From: a virus
Direction: 5' to 3' (one strand)
Length of the DNA stretch: 29,156 bases
IMG/VR virus record: IMGVR_UViG_3300012920_000178
Location: 1-29,156 of that record
A program made the translations under genes and the position numbers. This document shows positions 1 to 5,721 of the stretch, in pieces (position 1 is the stretch's first letter; each line of letters opens with the position of its first letter). The notes beneath the pieces were generated by a model. The model did not search any database and was not told the DNA's origin. It saw only the letters and a program-made list of their open reading frames with translations.

Positions 1-2
1 GA

Positions 3-56
3 TATGAAACAGTAGATATTAATAATGATAACAAAAAAAATACAATAGCAGGATAA
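3..56 (+). CDS. C-terminal end of an upstream gene (partial)
   Basis: One frame is open from base 3 to a TAA at 54-56 and encodes a polar tail ending in N-T-I-A-G. The stop lies 5 bases before the ATG of the ParB-like gene, the tight spacing seen throughout this operon, so this is probably the end of a gene whose body lies outside the window. Too little is present to identify it. Phage ParB-fold genes often sit next to DNA methyltransferase genes, but nothing here shows that. Confidence 0.45.
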   Translation, partial: YETVDINNDNKKNTIAG

Positions 57-61
57 AAAAA

Positions 62-676
62 ATGGACATACAAATATTAGATATAGAAAAAATCAAAAAC
101 TACGAGAAAAATCCTAGAATAAATGTTGATGCAGTAGAAAAAGTAAAAGAGAGCATTCAAGAGTTTGGTTTTAGGCAACCAATAGTAACAGATGAAAATA
201 TGATAATTCTGGCAGGTCATACTAGATTTAAAGCAAGTAAGGAATTAAATCTTAAAAAAGTGCCTGTTCATATAGCTAAAGATTTAAGTGAGGCACAAAA
301 AAAAGCATATAGAATTATGGACAATAAAAGTAATGAGTTCTCAGAGTGGGATTCAGGATTATTAAAATCCGAGATGATTGAGTTAGGCGATTTAGATATA
401 AATATGCAATTAACTGGTTTTGAATTAGATGAAATAAATAAATTAACAAAAAATGAATTACTTAAATTTGATGGAGATGTAAGTGAAGATTTAGAACTAG
501 AGGAAATGGGCGATTATGAACAGAGTAATGTTAAAATGATACAGCTATTTTTAAACACAGAAACTGAACCAGAGTTTAAAAAAATGGCACAGGCATTACA
601 GGAGAAGTTTGGAATAAATAATATTACTGATTTAATGTTTAAAATATTAAAAGAAAGATACGATAGTGAAGTATAA
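62..676 (+). CDS. ParB/Srx-fold (ParB N-terminal domain) protein
   Basis: A 204-residue protein. Its N-terminal ~90 residues match the ParB/sulfiredoxin fold: an N-P-R-I segment (residues 18-21), S-I-x-E-F-G-F-R-Q-P-I-V (31-42), then the core motif A-G-H-T-R-F-K-A-S (51-59), the phage form of the G-x-x-R-x-x-A nucleotide-binding box. The C-terminal half is acidic and helical and not recognised. ParB-fold proteins of phages act as CTPases, DNA-binding proteins or nucleases, often beside DNA-modifying enzymes. The ATG at 62 follows AGGA at a good distance. It overlaps the dioxygenase gene by 11 bases, so the two are probably co-translated. A role in directing or policing base modification is inference. 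It lacks the rest of a chromosome-segregation ParB. Confidence 0.85.
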   Translation: MDIQILDIEKIKNYEKNPRINVDAVEKVKESIQEFGFRQPIVTDENMIILAGHTRFKASKELNLKKVPVHIAKDLSEAQKKAYRIMDNKSNEFSEWDSGLLKSEMIELGDLDINMQLTGFELDEINKLTKNELLKFDGDVSEDLELEEMGDYEQSNVKMIQLFLNTETEPEFKKMAQALQEKFGINNITDLMFKILKERYDSEV

Positions 677-1601
677 AAGAATTAAAGTTAAAAGTGATGG
701 CAGTTTTGAAGATTGGAGAAAAAGAGCAGGAACTTTTGTTGATGAAAATGAGATAGATCAAATTATTGATTATGATTGCGATGCTTATGATGAGGAGGGT
801 AATCCATTATTTTTCTTTAGAAAAGGAGTTATCCCTTTAAATATATGTAAAACTGCATATAGTGTGCTGCGAGAGGCTGCGACAGTTACTACAAACAGAG
901 GTAACGCAGGTGGAGTAATGAGTAAAGAAGATTTGAAGTATTTTAATAATAAAGCTGTAAAACATGGACAATCAGAAAAGCAAGTCTTCAAACTAAAGAG
1001 AGATGGCACAGTATCTAACACAGTTTATGCTAAACCTGTTCATTCAGGAATAATAGGATATTTTGACAGGCAAATAAGATTTCCATATTGTAGACAAACT
1101 GCTTGGACAGAAAATAATTTTGATAAGTTTAATAATGCAAGACCTTATATAAGAAAAATATCCCAAGAATTTGAAAAAGCCTGTCCTGAAAGATTTAATG
1201 CACAAAAAAAATATGTTGATCAAACTAATGAAGACTTCTTTATAAAAGATACAGTATTTACCACAGTAACAGTAAATAAAAACTGGAGAACTGCTATTCA
1301 TACTGATGCAGGTGATTGCCACGAAGGATTAGGAAATATAGCAGTATTACAAGCAGGAAAATATGAAGGTGGACAAACTTGTTTGCCTAGATATAGATTG
1401 GGCTTTGATGTAAGAAATGGTGATGTTTGTTTTTTTAATGTTCACGAATGGCATGGAAATTTACCAATAAAATCCAATAAACCCTATGAAAGAATATCTA
1501 TAGTTTGTTATTACAGGCAAAATATGGTGAATTGTAAATCTGCACAAGAAGAATTAGAAATTATAAAAAATAGAACAGATAGAGTAGGTCTTAATAAATA
1601 A
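666..1601 (+). CDS. TET/JBP-family 2-oxoglutarate/Fe(II) dioxygenase (DNA base hydroxylase)
   Basis: A 311-residue double-stranded beta-helix oxygenase. Visible features in order are N-R-G-N-A-G-G (residues 77-83), matching the N-R-G-x-A-x-G segment of TET/JBP proteins; T-V-T-V-N-K-N-W-R-T-A (200-210); the iron motif H212-T-D214; a G-G turn (235-236); D-V-R-N-G-D (248-253); the distal histidine in H260-E-W-H263; and R276 in Y-E-R-I-S, likely the 2-oxoglutarate-binding arginine. The family oxidises the methyl group of thymine (JBP) or 5-methylcytosine (TET) in DNA. The H-T-D-A-G-D context looks more JBP-like to me, but the substrate is not proven. Translation starts at GTG (666) inside the ParB-like gene, and the stop overlaps the next ATG (TAATG). 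It is the first committed enzyme of the proposed modification operon. A protein-directed dioxygenase is less likely given the full TET/JBP motif set. Confidence 0.85.
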   Translation: MKYKRIKVKSDGSFEDWRKRAGTFVDENEIDQIIDYDCDAYDEEGNPLFFFRKGVIPLNICKTAYSVLREAATVTTNRGNAGGVMSKEDLKYFNNKAVKHGQSEKQVFKLKRDGTVSNTVYAKPVHSGIIGYFDRQIRFPYCRQTAWTENNFDKFNNARPYIRKISQEFEKACPERFNAQKKYVDQTNEDFFIKDTVFTTVTVNKNWRTAIHTDAGDCHEGLGNIAVLQAGKYEGGQTCLPRYRLGFDVRNGDVCFFNVHEWHGNLPIKSNKPYERISIVCYYRQNMVNCKSAQEELEIIKNRTDRVGLNK

Positions 1602-2254
1602 TGTGTGGTATATTTGCTATAGTTTCTAAGGATTATATTTCTTTAGAATTAGTAAAAAAAATACTTATTCAACTCAAAATTAGAGGTAAACATTCAACAG
1701 GATTATCTTGGGTAGAAAATGATGAATTGAAAGTGAATATACAGCCAGTTCCTGCAGATTTATTTACCATACCAAAATTAAAAACTAAAGTGCTGATAGG
1801 TCATACTAGATATAGCACATCTTCATTAGAATATAATCAACCAATAATGAATGAACACTTATCAGCAGTGCATAATGGAGTTATTACACAACAAGACAGC
1901 AAACATTGGGATAATCAAGAATATGTATTCAAAACAAAGAATGACAGCGAATATATATTAAAATCTTTTTTATTAAATAAACACCCATTAAAAGATTATC
2001 CCAATGCCTCAATCTCAACTTGTGTTATAGATAATAAAGATAAGAAATTAAAATTTTTTAGAAATGATAAAAGACCACTATGGTATTACAAAAGTGAAGA
2101 ATGTATTATTGCAACAAGCACTAAAGATATTTTTGAAAGATTACAATATCAAGATACAAAAAAATGTATTTCTTGCAACGAATACGAAATCTCTTTTGAA
2201 AAATTAAATATACAAGAAAAAAACATTACAGAATCAATAAGAGATTTACAATGA
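1601..2254 (+). CDS. Stand-alone class II (Ntn-type) glutamine amidotransferase
   Basis: A 217-residue glutaminase domain with no attached synthase. It begins M-C-G-I-F-A-I, so removal of Met exposes Cys2 as the N-terminal nucleophile. Further family motifs are I-R-G-K-H-S-T-G (27-34), I-G-H-T-R-Y-S-T (66-73), A-V-H-N-G-V-I (89-95), N-D-S-E (114-117) and R-P-L-W-Y-Y then A-T-S. Class II domains release ammonia from glutamine and normally pass it to a fused synthase such as GlmS, PurF or AsnB. None is fused here, so ammonia may be delivered to another operon product. Its ATG overlaps the dioxygenase stop by one base and its end overlaps the acetyltransferase by four. Amination of an activated hydroxymethyl base is a reasonable inference. 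A role in making a small-molecule donor is possible. Confidence 0.88.
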   Translation: MCGIFAIVSKDYISLELVKKILIQLKIRGKHSTGLSWVENDELKVNIQPVPADLFTIPKLKTKVLIGHTRYSTSSLEYNQPIMNEHLSAVHNGVITQQDSKHWDNQEYVFKTKNDSEYILKSFLLNKHPLKDYPNASISTCVIDNKDKKLKFFRNDKRPLWYYKSEECIIATSTKDIFERLQYQDTKKCISCNEYEISFEKLNIQEKNITESIRDLQ

Positions 2255-2880
2255 TAGCAGAATACAAAATCATTGATATGCAGGAAGTATTAAAGGTTAT
2301 TATGTTAAGCAAAGATGGTTTTAATACAAAGTTCCTCAAAGCATCACATAGTTTATGGTTTAGATTTAAAAATTATGTAAAGAATCCTCCTTATGCTATG
2401 TATATGAATAATGAATGTTGTTCTCTTATATTTGGCACACACAGTAGATTAAATAAATATGTTAATGTTTATGAGGTATGCACAGTACAAGGAAAAGAGG
2501 GTAAAGGATATGCAACCAAACTTTGGGAAAATTACATTAAGTACTCTGTAGGTCAAGGAATGAAAAGATTGAAAATTTCTTGCACACCAGATTCTTTAGG
2601 TTGGCATATCAGGAATGGTTTAGTTTTTTGGGGAGTAGATAAGCAAGGAAGTTTGAAATCAGATCAACCACTATATCCAACTAGAGAAGAACAGATAAAA
2701 TTTAGACATAAGGCGATAAATAATCCTGAAATTGCATTACCTGATATAAAAGTAATACAAAAACTAAAGCAAACTAATTTAGAAGAATTAAATCTGTCAG
2801 CTAATAAAATACAAAAGACAATCAATGCTATTGATAAATATAAATTATATTATTTAAGAGATAGTCTTTATGGATTATAG
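2251..2880 (+). CDS. GNAT-family N-acetyltransferase
   Basis: A 209-residue protein with the acetyl-CoA-binding motif A of GNAT enzymes: V-Q-G-K-E-G-K-G-Y-A-T-K-L (residues 79-91), the Q/R-x-x-G-x-G/A box, preceded by the strand V-Y-E-V-C-T (73-78) and followed by a long helix. The next segment, K-I-S-C-T-P-D-S-L-G-W-H-I-R-N-G, fits motif B with a Trp and an Asn-Gly turn. The last ~50 residues are a polar helical tail. GNAT enzymes move an acyl group from acyl-CoA to an amine. In characterised thymidine-hypermodifying phages, acetyltransferases act on amino-modified bases, so this enzyme may cap an amino group installed by the pathway (inference). The start overlaps the amidotransferase stop as ATGA, and the end overlaps the next gene by 11 bases. 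Confidence 0.82.
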   Translation: MIAEYKIIDMQEVLKVIMLSKDGFNTKFLKASHSLWFRFKNYVKNPPYAMYMNNECCSLIFGTHSRLNKYVNVYEVCTVQGKEGKGYATKLWENYIKYSVGQGMKRLKISCTPDSLGWHIRNGLVFWGVDKQGSLKSDQPLYPTREEQIKFRHKAINNPEIALPDIKVIQKLKQTNLEELNLSANKIQKTINAIDKYKLYYLRDSLYGL

Positions 2881-3832
2881 ATTAAGAGAAAATAGATTAA
2901 AAGCCTTCAAGGATTGGTACAAGTGGAGTATCAAGTACAACGATTGCGACCCTAGTATATATTTACTTAATTATTTATTTGATAGATTTGAGCATAATAC
3001 GGAACAAAAACTTTGGATATGTTTTTTGTATGGCACAACTTATTATTTACCTACAGCTTGGATAATTTGGAATGAGTTTCCAGATTTTGAGTTAGTAGAT
3101 TATGATAGATTAAAAGAATGGAATGATGCAAATTATAGTAGGCTAAGATACCAAACTGACACAAAATATAATAAAGGATATTTACCACAACAATTTTTAA
3201 GTTATAAAAAATGGATAGAATCTTTTAACCCTAGTAAATTACAGCTTGAAAAATTTAATTCGTACCCTGAAAATAATTTTGAAATAGTTTGGAGTGAAAT
3301 CAAAAATAATTTATACAAGTTTGGTAGATATAGCACTTGGTTTTATATGCAAACTTTACATAGTTGTGCAAATATCAAACTAGAACCTAACACTTTAAAA
3401 TTAAATGATTATTCTGGTAGCAAAAGTCATAGGAATGGTCTGTTATATGCTTTAGGTCAAGACTCTTTAATTAATGCAAAATTGACCAACAAACAGTATA
3501 GCATATTAGAGCATAAAAGTAAAAATATTCTACAAAATATTAATCAGTATAAGAAAAGTAATTTTTATGAGATGGAAACTGTGCTTTGTAGTTTTAAAAA
3601 AATTTTTAGAAGAACAAGAGGTAGATATTTAGGATATTATTTAGACAGACAAGCAGAGGAAATCAAGAAAGTAGAACAAGACAATTGGACTGGTATAGAC
3701 TGGAATGTTTTTTGGCAAGGCAGAGAAGAATGTTTAAATAAAAAATTATACATATCAAAAAACATAGACAAAGATAAATATAACTTTTTTTTAGATAATG
3801 GTCATTTTAATCATCAGGAGTTGGCAATATGA
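2870..3832 (+). CDS. Alpha-helical aGPT-PPlase / 5-hmdU DNA kinase helical-domain family protein
   Basis: A 320-residue, aromatic- and charge-rich, all-helical protein. Conserved-looking segments are R-L-x-A-F-K-D-W-Y-K-W (residues 9-19), D-x-D-P-S-I-Y-L-L (25-33), Y-G-T-T-Y (54-58), G-Y-L-P-Q-Q-F (103-109), F-G-R-Y-S-T-W-F (151-158), S-H-R-N-G-L (186-191), E-T-V-L-C-S-F-K-K (236-244) and R-Y-L-G-Y-Y-L-D-R (252-260). This pattern matches, from memory, the family predicted as alpha-glutamyl/putrescinyl-thymine pyrophosphorylases. Members were later assigned either to amino-acid:DNA transferases or to the helical half of 5-hydroxymethyl-dU DNA kinases. I cannot settle which clade it is. The four-base ATGA overlap with a P-loop kinase favours the kinase-partner reading. 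Confidence 0.72.
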   Translation: MDYRLRENRLKAFKDWYKWSIKYNDCDPSIYLLNYLFDRFEHNTEQKLWICFLYGTTYYLPTAWIIWNEFPDFELVDYDRLKEWNDANYSRLRYQTDTKYNKGYLPQQFLSYKKWIESFNPSKLQLEKFNSYPENNFEIVWSEIKNNLYKFGRYSTWFYMQTLHSCANIKLEPNTLKLNDYSGSKSHRNGLLYALGQDSLINAKLTNKQYSILEHKSKNILQNINQYKKSNFYEMETVLCSFKKIFRRTRGRYLGYYLDRQAEEIKKVEQDNWTGIDWNVFWQGREECLNKKLYISKNIDKDKYNFFLDNGHFNHQELAI

Positions 3833-4359
3833 TAAGTTTAGCAATAGGTGGTTTGCCTGCAGTAGGTAAATCTACATTAGTAAGAAAATTTTTCAAAGAG
3901 TATAATGCTTGGCAAAACTTCAAATTTGGTTTAGTGCAAGGACACCATAACAAAGATATTAATTTAATGATTGTGGGTAAATATGGACAAAATAAAGTAT
4001 TTGAAGGAACAGATTTACTATCAATGGCAGTTCACAACGATTTCAAAAAGTTAATACAAAAACAATATAAGTATAATATTTTATTTGAGGGCGACAGATT
4101 GTTTACATCTAGTATTTTAGAATATCTAGATCAGTGGAGCAGTTTAAATACAATCATTATCAAAAGTAATCATACAGAACAAAGACATATTGACAGACAA
4201 GACAATCAGTCAGAAAGATTTATAAAAAGTAGAAATACAAAAATAAATAACATTTGTAAATTAAATTTCAAAAGAAAAATTATTTTTCTTAATAATGACA
4301 ACCAAGAAGAATTAGATAAAAATTTTGAAACTATCAAAAAAATAATTAATATTATATAA
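3829..4359 (+). CDS. Small P-loop kinase, putative hydroxymethyl-base DNA kinase subunit
   Basis: A 176-residue P-loop protein. The Walker A is G-G-L-P-A-V-G-K-S-T at residues 7-16, right at the N-terminus. A second hydrophobic strand ends in I-L-F-E-G-D-R-L-F (84-92), the usual place of the Walker B / substrate-binding acid. A lid-like stretch D-R-Q-D-N-Q-S-E-R-F-I-K-S-R-N-T-K (122-138) carries several arginines. The size and layout are those of nucleotide or base kinases. P-loop kinases of this kind phosphorylate 5-hydroxymethyl-dU in phage DNA (family knowledge). Its ATG overlaps the helical-family gene stop by four bases, suggesting a 1:1 complex. The target (5hmU or 5hmC in DNA, or a free nucleotide) is not shown by sequence. 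Confidence 0.78.
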   Translation: MISLAIGGLPAVGKSTLVRKFFKEYNAWQNFKFGLVQGHHNKDINLMIVGKYGQNKVFEGTDLLSMAVHNDFKKLIQKQYKYNILFEGDRLFTSSILEYLDQWSSLNTIIIKSNHTEQRHIDRQDNQSERFIKSRNTKINNICKLNFKRKIIFLNNDNQEELDKNFETIKKIINII

Positions 4360-4365
4360 ATAATT

Positions 4366-4674
4366 ATGGATTATCTTATCAAAATAGCTTTAACATCTAT
4401 ATTATATAATCCTATACCAGTAGCAAACAATCTATGCGATTATATTATGACAGATTGGTTTGTTTGTATGAATGAAGCCACACACGATTATAGTATTAAA
4501 GAAAAGATGAAAGAATTTAATGAGAATGTAGAAGATTGTAAACTAATACATTTTGTAAATGAAGAAAACAGGACTTTGTGTTATTATGAGCATAGCGATG
4601 GAACAAAAAGTATTTTTATACAAAGTTTAAATAATTGTCCTTTAAAAAAACAATGTTTAGGAAATATTAAATGA
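4366..4674 (+). CDS. Hypothetical cysteine-containing small protein
   Basis: A 102-residue protein I do not recognise. The first ~28 residues are moderately hydrophobic and the rest is polar, with a run of acidic and lysine residues in the middle. Cysteines occur at positions 24, 34, 58, 72, 91 and 96, with no obvious CxxC zinc knuckle. It starts 6 bases after the kinase stop and its last four bases overlap the next gene (ATGA), so it is co-transcribed. No clear ribosome-binding site precedes the ATG. A link with base modification rests on position only. Confidence 0.6.
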   Translation: MDYLIKIALTSILYNPIPVANNLCDYIMTDWFVCMNEATHDYSIKEKMKEFNENVEDCKLIHFVNEENRTLCYYEHSDGTKSIFIQSLNNCPLKKQCLGNIK

Positions 4675-5000
4675 GAAAAAAAACACAAAAAAAATTACAA
4701 AAAAATTCTAATTATGCTCAGTATGATATGAATAAAGATGGAGTGGTTTCTGATGAAGAACTAGAGCACATGCAACAAATCAAAAAGACTGAACATGAGC
4801 TTAGAAAACATAGGGCTCAAAGAAGAATGGCAACTTTTACTCTAGCAGGAATGGGTTTATTTACTGCTATGATGTTTACTCCTTTTGTAACTATTGAAAG
4901 AATCGAGGCATTAAGCGATATCAGTAATTTGTTTTATATATCAGGTGCAGGTATAGTTGGTGCTTATATGGGAGCAACAGCATGGATGTCAAAAAAGTAA
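4671..5000 (+). CDS. EF-hand plus two-helix membrane protein
   Basis: A 109-residue protein. The basic N-terminus leads into one canonical 12-residue EF-hand loop, D19-x-N21-x-D23-G24-x-x-S27-x-x-E30, with calcium ligands at positions 1, 3, 5, 9 and 12. A charged helix (about 35-50) follows, then two hydrophobic segments at about 52-72 and 86-105 that look like membrane spans, ending in K-K. Only one EF-hand is present, while calcium sensors usually carry pairs. Calcium-dependent membrane association is an inference and no function is known to me. It overlaps the preceding gene by 4 bases and the following gene by 19. Confidence 0.65.
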   Translation: MRKKTQKKLQKNSNYAQYDMNKDGVVSDEELEHMQQIKKTEHELRKHRAQRRMATFTLAGMGLFTAMMFTPFVTIERIEALSDISNLFYISGAGIVGAYMGATAWMSKK

Positions 5001-5325
5001 TTGATTTTGATAAACATATCAAATGGAAAAAATTACATGGCAATAATCCTTATGCATTAGTATTAAACGCTAAAAATATTTGGTGTTTTACAGAACAAGA
5101 GGATAGAGAAAACTATGTATTTATGAAATTAGTAATTCAGATCATGCAGTGGATTTTAGATGGGGATTACATAAACAAAAATGTTTTAAAATTTTTTATC
5201 ATAGTATTTATGCATATTTTGTAGCACCTCCAGATATTGTTTATAAAGTAGAACTGAGACAAAATACCAAAGAAAAGAAAAAAATAAAAAGAAAAAAAGA
5301 AAAAGGAGTAGTCATAGTAAAATGA
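4982..5325 (+). CDS. Hypothetical protein with an apparent internal frameshift
   Basis: The ATG-started frame at 4982 ends at 5224 (80 residues). Up to about 5122 the protein looks natural and ends in E-N-Y-V-F. After that it turns into a run of Met/Ile/Phe. The -1 frame from 5119 is instead open for 69 codons to TGA at 5323-5325, reading Y-E-I-S-N-S-D-H-A-V-D-F-R-W and, later, A-P-P-D-I-V-Y-K-V-E-L, with a Lys-rich tail. That TGA overlaps the ATG of the next gene as ATGA, exactly like the neighbouring genes. One extra T in the TTT run at 5120-5122 would join the frames into about 114 residues. The sequence therefore carries a one-base deletion (real or a sequencing/assembly error), or decoding shifts frame. 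No classical -1 slippery heptamer is present. The function is unknown. Confidence 0.6.
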
Positions 5326-5615
5326 TAGATTTTTTGCTTTTATTAAATTTACCAGTTTTTGTTTATGGCATAGTTGCAATTATGATAAACTGGATATTAA
5401 AAAAGGATATGTTTGTTGCTGATGTATTTACAGCTATTAGTGTTATTGCCATTACTATTTGGACTAATGGCTATTTTTTTGCTATTTGTGGTGGTATTTA
5501 TACTTTCCTTGCCTGTTATTATCGCTCTGAAATTACTTTATATATTCGTAAGAAATTTAATAAAAAAAAATGGGAACAATATTTAAACACCAATCATTTG
5601 AAAGGCGATGGCTAA
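5322..5615 (+). CDS. Small integral membrane protein
   Basis: A 97-residue protein with about three hydrophobic segments: residues 3-26 (L-L-L-L-N-L-P-V-F-V then I-V-A-I-M), 32-49 and 50-67. A basic C-terminal tail follows, with K-K-F-N-K-K-K-W. The positive tail suggests the C-terminus lies in the cytoplasm. The ATG overlaps the stop of the frame-restored upstream gene (ATGA), with GGAG about 13 bases upstream. It is the last gene before a ~106-base gap. I cannot assign it; holin, superinfection-exclusion or envelope-stress roles are all possible. Confidence 0.62.
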   Translation: MIDFLLLLNLPVFVYGIVAIMINWILKKDMFVADVFTAISVIAITIWTNGYFFAICGGIYTFLACYYRSEITLYIRKKFNKKKWEQYLNTNHLKGDG

Positions 5616-5686
5616 ATTAATAGCCACCAACCAAAAAAATAGGGAAACCTAAAATAGCATATTTTATAAATCAATGAAAGTAATTA

Positions 5687-5715
5687 TTGTTTAATTATAA
5701 CCAATGTAAGATAAT
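5687..5715 (+). promoter_or_regulatory. Candidate promoter for the primase-helicase gene
   Basis: The 106-base gap between 5615 and 5722 contains TTGTTT (5687-5692), a 17-base spacer and GATAAT (5710-5715). The -10 matches the consensus at 5 of 6 positions and the -35 at 3 of 6. Transcription would start about at the ATG (5722), so the mRNA would be nearly leaderless. No Shine-Dalgarno sequence lies before that ATG, which agrees. AT-rich DNA produces such matches by chance. Confidence 0.35.
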
Positions 5716-5721
5716 GTATTT

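Noticed and set aside
1601-2254. The amidotransferase as GlmS, PurF or asparagine synthetase.
   Set aside because: Only the glutaminase domain is present (217 residues) and no sugar-isomerase, phosphoribosyl or synthetase domain follows.
5609-5626. Inverted repeat TGGCTA-AATTAA-TAGCCA at the end of the membrane protein gene, as a terminator.
   Set aside because: Only 6 pairs and no T-run follows on either strand; the following bases on the plus strand are A-rich.
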